Assembly: GCA_020740775.1 (NCBI GenBank)
Contig: JAHEWK010000018.1
Location: 186,001-250,000, forward strand
Direction: 5' to 3'
DNA from: Ilyonectria destructans
Taxonomy: Eukaryota; Ascomycota; Sordariomycetes; Hypocreales; Nectriaceae
Length of the DNA: 64,000 nucleotides
Positions 12,312 through 23,889 of this stretch are shown one piece after another (position 1 is the stretch's first letter; each line of letters opens with the position of its first letter). The notes beneath the pieces were generated by a model. The model was not told the origin of the DNA. It saw only the letters and a program-made list of their open reading frames with translations, and did not search any database. A program made the translations under genes and the position numbers.

Positions 12312-12842
12312 TCCTTGAGGTAAGTCAGCAGAGTTAGGCACCTCATTAAACCCAAGAAATGGCAGATTGGCCTTGGTCATCGATCGCTTCAGTCTGTCTC
12401 GAGCCACGGTTCCTTTTGAAACGTGGCCGTCGATGTTAGTGGTTGCATCATGTCGGCACAGGGTCACTGCGGACGCGATTCAGCAGCATCAGAACCATGA
12501 ACAGTATCTTAGTCTAGTAACGTGCCCCGCAATCATTTATCGGGCGCAATGATGCCTCTCCACATCCCACCATAATGTCTTTGTGGGGCTTGCATGGACG
12601 CGCGCCTTTGTGGTTCTCCACCCTCATCATTCGACCCGAGGCTCGTTTATCTAGCAACTGTAATCAGAATACGAAACTCGGGCCTAGTCTTGAGTCGATG
12701 CTACGTGTGAGACGGGAGAGGCCTCCTGTTCAAGCTGACTGCTGGCATGATGACGAGGTACGGGCACCGGACCAACTTCTTCGCCTTGACATCGACATTT
12801 GTCTTTGTAACATGTATCCAAGTCACTCAGCCTATCTCGCGC
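12312..12842. other. No gene recognised
   Basis: This spacer lies between the WD40 pseudogene and the 3' end of the minus-strand carboxylesterase. I see no coding signal or repeat in it. Confidence 0.5.
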
Positions 12843-14954
12843 CTATAGCTCGGGATGCGGTACCCCTTGAAGCCGCTCACCCAGCGCAAAGCACTTCTTC
12901 CAACCAATTTCGAACAAAAGGTTCCCCCGGCCATTGCGGTACGTGGCATCGTACTCCTCAGGACTCGTAAGCCGAACTTGGTGTGCCGGTCCAATGGCTA
13001 GCACATCGCCGCCACTCTTGTCCAACACTTGATGATCGCCGTATGCAAACCCCGCGAATTCCTCAGCCAATCGGTTGCACAGTTCAACATCAGCATCGCT
13101 AAGCCAAGGCTCAATGTTGCGCAATAAGAACGCAATATCAAGCGCATGTGATGCTAGTCCGTGTGTGCCGCCCTTCAGAGGGTTCGTCTGTAGCCAACGA
13201 CATCGACATCAGTCTTCAATGATAGTAAAGAAGGCAAAGATACGACAACTGACCTGATCCATGTGATACTGCCGCACTTTCGTGCTGCTAGGCAATCCGA
13301 TATTCTTCCCAGCTGCCAATACTGGTAGGTAAAACCGAAGTTCGGAGATGAGCGTCAGCATGCCGAACTCTGCCTCATCGCCGTCCAGGGAGTATGCTGC
13401 CCGAATCTGCTTGGTGGCAGTGGGTCCAAGGATATCCTCGCAGGCCATGATGGTTTTCTCCCTCGCATTTGGATCGTCCAAGTAACCTAACCGCAAGATT
13501 GTGCCCTGTGATCACCTCGTGAGAATTCAATGTCTTGCCATCTGGGAGAAGGCGAGCGTGACGCACATCATGGGCCATATCACCTATCAAAATACTGTTG
13601 CACCATGTGTTCGCAACCTGTAGGTCTGACGACTGCAGGTCCACAAGAAAACTACCATCCAGTGTTGCGCTCCAATGCTGGACCATGGGCAATGCGCGAA
13701 CGATTTCAGCTGCAGGTATCACGCGAAGCCTTTGTACAGCCTCTTGCATATCGTAGCCATCCAGGCCCAAATAAGTTAGATTTTCTCTGAGCATCGCTGC
13801 CTGCCAATCCATCGATTGAGGCCTCCGGGCTGTGATGTCACCTGACATCAACACAGCCCGGTGGAATAGAGGTTCGCTTGTGGCCAGAAGCGTCGAGAGG
13901 CAGACTTTGTCTTCATCAGCATTGACCGCGACCGAAACAGTTGTTATCAGCCTGTCAACTTACTTCCACCTGCCGACTCTCCAATGGCCGTGATTGAGTC
14001 GGCATCACCTCCGAAGCCCTCGATGTTTCGCTTAATCTGCGAGTCTCATTGTTAGTCTACCCGTAACGTCCAAGACAGAGGTAGTACATATCCTCGGTCT
14101 TACCCAATTGAAGGCACAAGCCTGGTCTTTTAAGCCGTAGTTGCCGGAAATTCCTGCCTCTCCCGCGGCCAAAAACCCAAAGATGCCGATACGGTAGCTT
14201 CCAGTGTGTCAGCTCTTCAGCTAGCGCATGAGACTGTCAAGTGAGGCTGGAAACTGACTTGATCGAGACGCCAATAACTGGCTTGCCGTGGTCTTGCAAG
14301 TGTTCCACCAACTTGGCAAGATCTACAAGCTCAGGAAGTTAGTTTCAATTACTGCTTCTTCTGGTCTCACGCACAGCCCTCCTCCTAGAAAGATTTACCG
14401 TATTGAGGCCACGCATTGCATCCTACCGAAAGCCCACCTCTGGGGTTTTACTAGTGAGTTAACCTAAACAGAGTACGATGGAACAACAGCGTGAGCAGGC
14501 CAAACTGAGAAAGAGGGGAACCAACCCGTGTACCCTAAACGCTACTCGTCAGCAATGCTCCTCGGGTATTGGTTTCAGCATGTTGACATTACCACACCAA
14601 AACCGGCACCTTGCCGTCAGGCGCAAGTCCCGAAGGCCGGGTGATGACCAAGTTTAGACAGGTGCTCTCATCTTCAACGACAAGCCTCTCCGCAAGGGGC
14701 ACGTCCCCCACAAGTCCTAGGTCGGCTCCTTGCGCCCCAACCCCTTGAGGGCAGGCCGGGCCAAAGTCGGTCGCGTCAAAGATACCAATACTAAGTTCTC
14801 CGTCCAGGAGAACGGGATCGGTCCATCTTTCCGGGACTAACCCATAAGGGATGCCTCGGAACTGGTCGATCTTCCCATCGTCTAAAATGACTCCCCGGAT
14901 AGTACCCAAAGTTGAGTGGTCGATCACTTGCATTGTAGGGCCGGATGGTGACAT
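12843..14954 (-). CDS. Type-B carboxylesterase, multi-exon, apparent single-base frameshift
   Basis: Alpha/beta-hydrolase of the carboxylesterase family, expected to cleave carboxylic esters. The chosen start (MSPSGPTMQ at 14954) fits the family; the open frame further upstream has no family similarity. Read through introns it gives FRGIPYGLVPERW, KVPVLVW, then VHGGGLSVG (oxyanion loop), INYRIGIFGFLA, GNYGLKDQACAFNW, FGGDADSITAIGESAGG (nucleophile Ser), a long C-terminal region with HGLASHALDIAFL (candidate catalytic His), and a TAG at 12843. The early exons include a 9-nt microexon at 14526-14534. Near 13504-13506 the frame shifts by one in a GGG run (ITG then ILRLGYLDD). No secretion signal is evident. 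The protein is either freshly inactivated or the base count there is wrong. Confidence 0.75.
14526..14534 (-). other. Predicted 9-nt microexon encoding part of the oxyanion loop
   Basis: Introns 14535-14592 (58 nt, donor GTAATG, acceptor GTTTAG) and 14440-14525 (86 nt, donor GTTGGT, acceptor CCCCAG) leave nine exonic bases between them. Including them gives VLVW-VHGGGLSVG, the family's conserved oxyanion motif, in frame. The phases work on both sides (codons W and G are split). Confidence 0.55.
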
Positions 14955-15786
14955 ATTGATGTTACGGGTACTCTTCTCTTCTTCCGTGGGTTCTGGCCTG
15001 GGCTTAACCAGGATTCGGAACTCGGATATGTTCAACCCTTGGAACAACAGCGGTTTTATGGGTGAATCCGTCCGACAGGTGGTGGGGAGTGGGAGACTAA
15101 TGTCTCGGGGCGCTGGATGGTACCCCACATCAATCTGACTGGGCTCAAAGATGGCATATACGTTCACTTCGGTATCGGTCTGCCTCTTGCCATTCCTTTT
15201 CTTATTGAAGAACGGGTTGAGGCCGTTTTCGAATCTGAAAATGGCAATCCTAGGCATTAGCCGGTATTGAAAGCCCGGTTAAGAGGATCCTGACTTGGCA
15301 AACCCGTACAAAGAGGCCGCTATTGTAAATTAGGGGGCATCTTTCTTTGGCAGTCAGGAAAGCTTTGCGATGGCCCGCGCTGGTCATATCAGCTTGACCA
15401 TGCTAGGTGGCTTGCTGGTCAACAAGGAGCGGGGTGAGTTTCCACATGCAGGTACTCTCATCCAAGGCAATTGAGTAAAGATGCTTTGACTAACTAGATC
15501 TTGCAACTTCATGCCACCAGGCAAGGTTAAAGCCAGAGGCGGAGCTATGGACCTTGTTGCCAATTTCAAGACTAGACTTATCGCCACCATGGTCTGCAAC
15601 CTACCCAGCCATTCTGTCGAGCAAGTACGGAAGAAAAGGTACCTGCTAGGAACTGTCAAAAAATACCCCAGTCTCACGGGAGAGTGCTAATCTAAAGCAA
15701 TGGACAAATGGTAGATGGTACTGGGACCCCTGCTGGTATGACCAAGAACGGACTGACTCGCATCCTCGTTTACCAATACGAATACC

Positions 15787-15958
15787 GTATCCGTAAAGTC
15801 TCGATAAATTGAGAAAGTCCAGCGCCGCATTTAGTACGGTCTTGGCAACTTTATCAGGCTTAACCATGTGTCTTATCGAACTTCCATCCAATAGGCACAG
15901 GTCGCGGGTAGCCTGACGTCACGCTAGACTTTCTCAATTTATCAAGACTTTACGATAC
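15787..15958. repeat. Inverted repeat with ~37-bp arms
   Basis: The left arm 15787-15824 and right arm 15922-15958 are reverse complements apart from about three differences (core GACTTTCTCAATTTATC). They enclose 97 bp. This could be a small non-autonomous transposon or a cruciform. I see no clear target duplication. Confidence 0.7.
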
Positions 15959-16792
15959 TCCATCCAGTCCCACATATGGCCCCACGAGCACAAACGTGTC
16001 CCACATGTCGCTGCGGCCAAATGTCCCACATCGCACTTGCCCCATGATGGCCAAGCATCTTTGGAAAGGCGAAGTTGACCAAGCCAGCAGATAGTTGGAA
16101 TTGATCTGGATGTATGTGCTCATCGTGTTTGGAGGGGATAGTTGCCTTATTCCTTAGGTCGGCGGCGCTGACGATCATTCTTGTGATTGAGGAAGTCATA
16201 CTTGCACGTGTGAGGAATGAAAAGGAATCAGGGCTCGGCTGCTTAGATAGGGAAAGCTTGATATTTGGTCACTGCAGAAGCATTAGGTCTCGATAGGCTT
16301 AAACTGTGGAAAGGATCTGGATCGTTTGACTTTCTGCTAGCAACTTGCTCACCATGGCGGAGCAGATGGCCGTTACGCTCGTGGCGCATCAACCTTGACC
16401 ATATCCAATAGAGAATGCAAATACTTCATGTCTTGTGACTGATTCTTGGCAAAGAAGAATGCATCTTGCTGCACTTCCCGGCATGCCGCAACCGTCAAGG
16501 CAACGTGGGACCAGACCAGGCGGCCGAATAGTTGTCCCGACCAGGTTGATGGGCCCCACACTCGTTTACACTGGCTTGGAGACATCTGAGATCTAGTCTA
16601 TGCTCTTCCCAGATCTCTCCACACTCCCCGGACCCCCGCAATCTTAGGTCGCGGCAGGGCAGTCGGCCGACGGCTCGGTTATGGTTTAGCACATGGGTGG
16701 TGAACTAGTGATGCGTACCGTGACAGCAGCTGAGAATGAAATGTGTCACTACCTGATTACGTCACGGGAGGTAGGTAGGTATGAAACCTCGA

Positions 16793-16800
16793 GTATATAT
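16793..16800 (+). promoter_or_regulatory. TATA box of the MFS exporter gene
   Basis: The sequence GTATATAT lies about 100 bp upstream of the ATG at 16896, a normal distance for a fungal TATA element plus a short leader. Confidence 0.5.
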
Positions 16801-16895
16801 CACAACTCTTGACGCTCCAGCCAAACCCTTTAGCTGGTTTGACAACACTCAGCATCAAAACTCGTCACATTCAATCCGTCATATTTTCCTTCAAG

Positions 16896-18928
16896 ATGAA
16901 GGCAGAGATCGAAAGTAACCACCATCGTCCCGAACATGTGCATTCAGCGGCAGGATCTGGAGAAATGAAAGACACCACGGGTGGTGATGACAATCCAAGT
17001 CAGCCCGCAGTGGGCGCCAGAGTTTGGTTGTCTATCTTCGTAAGTCCTGGCAACACCTGCGATTCTCCTCTACCAGGCATCTCCTCTACCAGGCATTTCC
17101 TCTACCAGGCATATAAGCTAATAGCCTCGTGACCCCCACAGTTCATGGCAGCCTCCTTCGGTCCTCCCGTCGCTCTCAGCTTCGTTTCTGTAGCTGCTGT
17201 CGTTGTCCAGATAACTCAGGACCTTGGCAACGATGCCCCCTTCGCCTGGGTCGTTGGCGCTTGGTCGCTCGCAACTGCGTGCTCCTTCTCGCTAGGTGGA
17301 CCTCTCAGCGATATCTTTGGGCGCAGAAACCTCATTCTAGGCGGCCAAGCTGTCGTCTTGGTGGGTTGTATCCTTGGAGGCGTGGGTCAGAATGTTGCAA
17401 GCCTGATCGCGGCCGAGACCATCATTGGACTCGGCACCGGCTTCGTCTTCGTCGCGTATGCAGGCGTCTCAGAGATGCTGCCAAATAAGTGGCGTACGCT
17501 TGGTGTGGGCATTCTAGAAGGTGGAATCATGGTGCCATGGTACGTCCAACGTCATCTGGAAAGCGGTTGAAATGCGCACTCCTCCTTTCTAGTGATGCCT
17601 TCGACTCCCAATCCCGGATGCAAACCCCAGCTAACAAACGATTTCACAGGGGCATGGTCGGTGCTCTTCTCGGGGCCGCCTTGTTTGAGTTCGCATCATG
17701 GCGATGGATTTTCTACATCGGCATCATTGTAGAGGCCATCACCATGGCTGGCACCGCCGTTTTCTACTGGCCGACAACCCACCCCCGGGGCGACTTCGAT
17801 AAGACTCGATGGCAGCAACTCAAAGAAGTCGACTGGGTTGGACTCACCCTCTTCACGCTCGGTATCGCAACCTGTCTTGTCGGCATAACCTGGGGTGGTA
17901 CCTCGGAATTCCCTTGGGACAGCGCTGGCGCCATCACCCCGATTGTAGTTGGCGGACTCGTTATAGTCGCTGCTTTCGTCTACGACTTCAAGTTTGCTAA
18001 GGCTCCATTGTTCCCTTACGAGCTATTCGCAATGTGGCGCGGCTTCACCCTGCTGCTCGTTGTCCTTTTCATCTCAGGCATGAACTTCCACGCCTTATCA
18101 GCTCTATTACCTCAGGGATCACTGTTCATGTTTACGACCGACCCTATCGACATCGGCACCATCGCACTCCCGATTAATATGATGACGGCCATTTTCGGTG
18201 TTCTGATCCCAATTTTCTCACATAAGATTGGTTATATCAAATGGCAGATCGTCGCTGGAGCGGCCTTCCAGGCTATCTTTATCGCCGCGAGCGCTGCCAC
18301 GGTAAACCCGAATAACAAGTGGGCATACGCTTTTGTTCCTGCATTTGGTGTTCCTATGTTCATCTTGGTCACTATCCTGGGCTATGCTGTCGCTAGTCTT
18401 CATGTGCCACATGCTTATCTTGGACTTGCCATGGGACTCTTGGGAACCTTCCGGTCCGCTGGTGGCGCTGTCGGAAACGCGATCTTCAATACGGTCTTTC
18501 AAGATAAGTTCAGCACCTACGCGGGTGAGGAAATTGCGAAGGCGGCTCTGGCCAGCAATTTAAGCTCTGAAGACCTGGGAGCCATTATCCCCGGCACGAT
18601 TCAACATAACCTGGGCATTCCTCACGCCCTTGACGGGATTGAAGGCATGACACCAGCCATCCAGGAGACCCTGCGAACAGCAGTGCGACTTGCTTATGGT
18701 CGCGCATTTCAGTTTGTCTTTTATATCACGATTCCCTTCAGCGTCATTGCGCTGATCTGCTCCCTCTGGATTAAAGACCCTACCCCTCATATGACGAACC
18801 ATGTGGCGGCGGCAATGCAATCAAGGGGAGCGGAAAAGAAGCAACTCGATGATGCCACAGGCAGCTCTGATGTTGAGGTCACCACTGTGGAGGATGCCTC
18901 ATCCCATGGGATCAAGACTATTAGCTAG
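16896..18928 (+). CDS. TRI12-type major facilitator exporter (drug/toxin/siderophore family)
   Basis: Three exons (16896-17039, 17142-17539, 17650-18928) join into 606 residues. The introns are GT-AG, 102 and 110 nt. The product is a polytopic membrane protein with about 14 hydrophobic spans. It carries the MFS motif A-like loop GGPLSDIFGRRN, an early transport-domain region QDLGNDAPFAWVVGAWSLA, SEMLPNKWR, and LFEFASWRWIFYIG after the second splice. The C-terminal tail is hydrophilic and acidic. This pattern matches the fungal TRI12 branch (trichothecene efflux pump and relatives, also siderophore transporters), which export or exchange small molecules at the plasma membrane by proton coupling. 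Substrate cannot be told from sequence, and no biosynthetic cluster is adjacent. The gene appears intact. Confidence 0.9.
17065..17112 (+). repeat. 16-bp tandem repeat, three copies, inside MFS intron 1
   Basis: Three consecutive units CTCCTCTACCAGGCAT (third with one change) lie in the first intron. Each contains CCAG; the authentic acceptor is the ACAG at 17138-17141. Confidence 0.85.
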
Positions 18929-20298
18929 TTGGCTACAACCTACACTGTTATATTGTTTCTTAAGTAGTGGCCTTCTGCTCCTTAGAGTGAGTAAGTTGCC
19001 GTTACCCTTCAGCTTTATACTCCATCTTTCATCCTAAATACATAGTGTTATTGCGATACGGACATAAAGGCAAAACTGTTCTCTTCCAGTTACATAAGCC
19101 AGAGGACCTGCTAGGCTATGGACTCATGTGTTGGTCGTCGGTGTGCTCACCTCAAGCACAGCCCAGCCTTTTTGCCCGAGTTGATTGGCCTGGACGAGCC
19201 TGGCTGGATCATCTTTGCAGTGCAAGAGGGGGCAGTGTGCCACCAGCCCCTCCCGGAGCCTAATTTAGTTGCCCTTGATAGCGAATGAAATCAAGTTTTC
19301 GGCTGCTCAATAGCACAGCCACGAAGGATCTTGCTTCCAAATGAGGGGGCTGTGTTGTGCACTTGATCTGCATTGTTTATTCTTTGGGTATATAAACCCT
19401 TGGGTCATGCAACGTCATTCGATTGTGAGAACGATGTAATTCTGAAAGCTTGGTGCTCTGGTAGACCGTCACCAAGTCTGCACCATGTTGGCAATTACTC
19501 ACCCCACTCTCTGCTGTCCGGGTCGAGTCAACAAAGCCTGTTCCTGATAAACTATCATGGCGACTTGGCAACATTGCGACCAGGTGCTGAGTCGCCTCCC
19601 CTCGCCCTCGCTCTCAGGGACAGAGTGAGCGCCGTCCCCACCTAGGATCCCCTCCCTTTGTGCTTTACGTGCTTTACGTGCTTTACGTGCTTTACGTGCT
19701 TTACGTGCTTTACGTGCTTTATGCCCTGCGTACACCCTGAGGCGTCGGCCGGAGCCATAAAGACTCACTCAATTGGAATCCATACCATCAGCCAGTGCCT
19801 GAGAGTGGGACATGTTTGCCTCGTTCCCCGTGCCACGCCCAATCGGATCCGGCGGTGTTGAGAAGGAGGCTTTCTTTTTAAGGCGTCTGCCGACCGAAAT
19901 GCAGCAACGAAACACGTTAACTTGATTCCATGCTTCTCTTCTCCCTGAGCGAGTCCTGTGTCCTGCAGAAATGCAGGCTTAGTTCTCACGCAGGGAGAGA
20001 TGGTGTCACACGAACTCAGACTCAGGGACACGCGTTGTCGATCCAGTGAGGCCTTAGTGAGATATTTTGAGCGAACGCACTGCTCGAGGTGACGGCTAAG
20101 ACAGTTGTTGAGCAAGGAGACGCTTGCTTATCACCCGCATAACCTCGAGCCGCTGACGGCGACTTCCGAGGCCATCCTGACTCGTCTTAAACAGAAGGCC
20201 CCCGCAGGTTTCCCGCTGTGTACTTTCACAGTCACAGCTTCGTCACCACTGCTTCTGTCGTTTATCTACGAGTCTCGACCGAACAACTGTAAGCAACC
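18929..20298. other. Intergenic region
   Basis: No gene is recognised between the exporter and the zinc-finger gene apart from the 9-bp minisatellite at 19661-19723. The right part should contain the promoter and leader of the zinc-finger gene. Confidence 0.5.
19661..19723 (+). repeat. Minisatellite, 9-bp unit, seven copies
   Basis: Six perfect copies of TGCTTTACG are followed by a seventh with one change (TGCTTTATG). The unit is a multiple of three, so it reads as repeated Cys-Phe-Thr on the plus strand, but no real gene surrounds it. Likely length-polymorphic. Confidence 0.95.
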
Positions 20299-22137
20299 AT
20301 GGCAGTTTCGCCTACGATTCACCACGGAACTGAGTTCCTAGAGGAATCATTCTGGTATCCGTTAGACGAGACGAGCCCCTCGGTACAATCATGCCGCGGG
20401 CAAACGCCTCCGCGTAGTGCTGAGACTACAATCCTCCAAACCGGTTGCTCGTAAGTGTTCATCAGCGTCAGGTTCGAACCAGTGTCTCACCACCACCACC
20501 GCAGTATCGACAAGATCTGTCCCTTAATCGAAAATTGCGAAAAGGCGAAGGTCGTCGCAGCCATGGCGCTGAACCTACTCGCCTTTGACGGCAAACTCCA
20601 TCATAGCCGGAACAACTGGGCGTGTCCGTTTGGACATTGCAAGAAGAACTTTTCTGACGCCCAAACTTTGATGCGCCATGTTCTAAGCTGCCCTCACTTT
20701 TCTAGCGACAAGGTGTATTGCAACTGCTGCAACGAAGACGACTGTTTCGCAGACCAGAGCCAGAACGACGGTTTCCGCAGCGGCGAAGGCAGAACTACCA
20801 CCTGCCATGAGAAGGGTTTGCCGATGAAGGCCAAGACCATGCGCAAGCTCACCCACATCACGGGCTTTTTCACGCGTAGTCGTCCAGCCTCAAGATGCTC
20901 CTCGCGGGGGCTTGAGCACCCCGTTAGTCCAACTTCGACGACAGTTCGTCGACAAAGCGTCTTTTCAGTCATGACTCCAACGCCTAGACCTTCCAGTGCA
21001 CCTCGGAAGCCGTCTGTTGTTGGTTCTCCAGCGCCGTCAGGTCGACCAGCAGGTTCGCCCGTCGATCCGTGCCACGAGATGGATGCTGTTTCGTCAGCTT
21101 TATTTGAGGTCCCTGGAACCGGTGTCATCAGAGCCCAAGAGCTTCCGACTTCAGAGCACCGTAGCGGAGCCGGCCCGAGCAGTCAGCGGTCAGACTCAGG
21201 GTTCTCGGAGCTCTCGGGGCTCTCAACAGACGGCGCCACTGCTCCGATGTTTGCCGATATGGGAGCCATGACGGAGTCGCCGACAGAAGACTTGTCCATG
21301 GATACAAGAATCCCCAGCTGGGATGTGCTCCAAGAAGCCAATGCAGCTTCCTCTCGACAGGCTCCCCATGAGATGTCGACTTCTCACTTCCCGTTTCCCT
21401 CAGCCAGCGCCCATCGGCCCGTCTCACAGTATCGATCAAAGCAACGTCGCCAATCATCTTGGACGTTTGTGCAGCAACCCCTTCTTCAACCTGGCGTACA
21501 GCTCTCTTCACGAAGCGCCCAATATGGAATGTGTGCCACCGATGGAATCCCCACCAGTAACCACGCCAGCTTTGCGATGCTTAACCAGAACTCTGGCTTC
21601 CAACCAGTGGTCTCTTCTTCGAGTTGGGAACCCACGACTAGTCAATATCGACAAGGGTCAGGCGACTCTGGGTTCTCTAATGGCTTTCACACCATGGTTG
21701 GACCTGGGGACCTTGACTCTTCACCCCGGCCTGGTCATGGTCCACAGTCCAGATCATGTGGCGCCGTGCCGAGTATTATGGTAGTCGGAACACCCCCAGA
21801 CTTCTGCTCCCCGCCGGTGGAAATGGACGGTATTCACTGCCCGTATTGCAGTTATCGTCCCAAGGGGAAGTGGACTGGAAGGAGGGCTAACCTTAGTAAA
21901 CACATCAAGAACCAGCATGAGTCCGACAAGATTCCTTGTCCTAACTGTGATAAAGAGTTCAGTCGGAAGGATAACCTCGCAACGCACCAGACAAACGCTT
22001 GCAAGAGGCGGCTCTTTGGGGTGGAATTTCAGTCAGCGAGGCGATATGCGGGGTTGGAAACGGGAGGCGACTGGGTGGATGGAAGGAATGTCCATACGGC
22101 CAAGAGGGTGCGACAAGACTCGGGAGGTGTCTGGTGA
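20299..22137 (+). CDS. C2H2 zinc-finger protein, two exons
   Basis: The start at 20299 (MAVSPTIHHGTEF) was chosen because exon 1 (20299-20450) joins through a 54-nt GT-AG intron (20451-20504) in frame to the long exon 20505-22137, giving 594 residues. A first Cys/His-rich unit follows about residue 85 (WACPFGHCKKNF, MRHVLSCPHF, YCNCC). The middle is Ser/Pro-rich and probably disordered. The C-terminus has two adjacent C2H2 fingers: CPYCSYRPKGKW with HIKNQH, then CPNCDKEFSRKDNLATHQ. It is likely a nuclear DNA-binding protein; the target is unknown. The family-like N-terminus is missed if translation is taken from the internal ATG at 20455, which lies in the intron. Confidence 0.85.
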
Positions 22138-22967
22138 ATTATCTATCGTAGCAAGACCTGAGGCTATAAATTTATAATTAATGAATACATCATGTTACAA
22201 ACACTCGACATGTAATATGTTAATGCATGGCTTCATGGTTGTCGAATGTAAAAGAAAGCCTCTCAACCCCGCAAAGCATTTTGACAAACACGACTCATTC
22301 AGGCAGCTCAATTTAGATACCAGAATGCGGGGAGTGCTGGAGACCCCGTAATAATGAGGCTCAAATCCTTTACCCCATTAATAGATAATCCCCAACAAAA
22401 TGTCTAAGTTAAAAATAGAAGTATGGGCCTGGCGGGGGTGGGGGTGTTTGTATGACGTCGAATGAGGTGCGCCAGGGATAGTTCGCATTTAGGACCAGGG
22501 GCCAGGGCCTCTGGTCTGTCACTGGACAATATTCCCTGACTTTTTTGCAGTCCTGGAGAGATGCGCTTGACTCTCAGGGCATGTCCCTTGCGAAGCCCTT
22601 TGTTTGCTCTGCATGCTTGGCCTCAAGCCACGTAGGGCTAGCCGAATGCGCTGATAACAGTTTGGATAACACCTCTCACAGTTTACGAAATCCTGCGAAT
22701 GCTTACGCCTAGCATGCCTTCATCAGCTCCTACATCAGGACGTTAAGGGGAAGTACGCCTGCTTAGGGAACCAGGGTCAGATGCAAATAAGATTTCTCGT
22801 CTACAGCTTCAGGCGCCGCCGCAAGTGGTTGGATTGCCTCTACTTGGAAAGATATAAAAGTGAGTGTTAGAACAGGTTCCTTTAGACAGCTACTGTTGTC
22901 TCAGTCAATTCTTGATAGACAATCACCATTCTTTCGAATCAGTTCTTTCTACTGCTTTGGCTCCGAC
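22138..22967. other. Intergenic region with a promoter at its right end
   Basis: No coding sequence is seen. The last ~120 bp look like promoter and leader: TATAAAAG near 22853, then pyrimidine-rich sequence up to an ATG at 22968. Confidence 0.5.
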
Positions 22968-23256
22968 ATGGCTTCTTCAAAGTGCGCTGAGCAGGTCTCT
23001 ATCTAGTCCAGGGTTGAACGAAGGCTTCTAACATTGACGGTCTAGTGAAGTGAACACTCAAACCTCATCCACATCGGCAGCTCACACCCTCACTAAGGAA
23101 CATCTCGACCAACTTCCAGGGACACCCAACGTCTACAATTATCTTCAGCGCCAGGTCAATTTTGAGAAGCTGGTAATTGGTCTGCCTACCGCGCGGAAGG
23201 ACATGGACAAGTACTGCACAGTATGGCAGACGGGGTTCGACGCTTCCAAGAAATAG
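22968..23256 (+). CDS. Possible small protein of unknown function
   Basis: A TATAAAAG element near 22853 is followed about 110 bp later by ATG GCT TCT TCA. A short intron from GTCTCT to TCTAG would join the first eight or nine codons in frame to the coding-like stretch NTQTSSTSAAHTLTKEHLDQ continuing to a TAG at 23254. The product would be about 80 residues, hydrophilic, with no signal peptide. I do not recognise the family. The donor is weak, so this may be a decayed gene; the ATG frame itself stops at 23004. Confidence 0.35.
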
Positions 23257-23889
23257 ACGCGCTCGTTTTGGGTGGGTTTGGGTCCACATGTAACGGCGTT
23301 TTGCGACTCGCGATGGGGGACTGGCATCGGTTTTAGGTCCACTAATAGGATTGTTCGTCAGGATACGGTCAATAGATGAAGAGAATGCAGGGACCATTAT
23401 TTAATCATGGATAATTGGGAGGTCTATTAACACTACCTTGACCGACGGGTATGCCCTGTGTACTAAAACGCAATGCTGAACGTTACGTGCTACAGCGCTG
23501 TGTTTTAGTCCAACAGCCCTAGCACTAGTATTCGCAGCTCTTTCCATCACCCAGAGATGGATGAGCGCACAAATTGAACATCGCATGGAGACCCAGAACC
23601 AAGCCCGTGCTCCATTTCTTCCGCGGTATCCTTATGATAGTCGTATAGCTTGTGTTTATGGCATTGCTGCATGGCGTGTTATCTATCAGACATTTTCCCC
23701 TGAATTCCGGCATGTTGGGTCAAGTTCAGCAACGCTAGCATCACCGCAAGTCGCGCAATAGCGGCGTCGTGTGCAAGAGGCATATGACATGCGACGAGCG
23801 ACAACCATCCTATAGCAACTGTGAGATTTCCAATCGCACTTGCGCTTACTTGACACCAAAGAGCGCAAAGCCAAGACTACCGCGTTATG

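Larger units (their letters stand above)
14955..16895. other. Intergenic region between divergent esterase and MFS genes
   Basis: No coding region is recognised. The interval holds a 37-bp inverted repeat at 15787-15958, three TCCCACAT direct repeats near 15967-16030, and at its right end the exporter promoter. Confidence 0.5.

Noticed and set aside
14955..15257. N-terminal extension of the carboxylesterase from the ATG at 15257
   Set aside because: The extra 101 residues have no esterase similarity, whereas the frame from 14954 begins as the family does.
15258..15900. Minus-strand open frames of 80-97 codons
   Set aside because: They overlap each other, match no family, and one contains an arm of the inverted repeat.
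17489..17649. Plus-strand reading of the exporter starting at 17489
   Set aside because: The first ~50 residues of that frame translate an intron. The three-exon model keeps the MFS motifs continuous.
20455..20504. Start of the zinc-finger gene at the ATG at 20455
   Set aside because: This ATG lies inside a 54-nt GT-AG intron. The upstream exon from 20299 joins in frame and gives a coding-like N-terminus.
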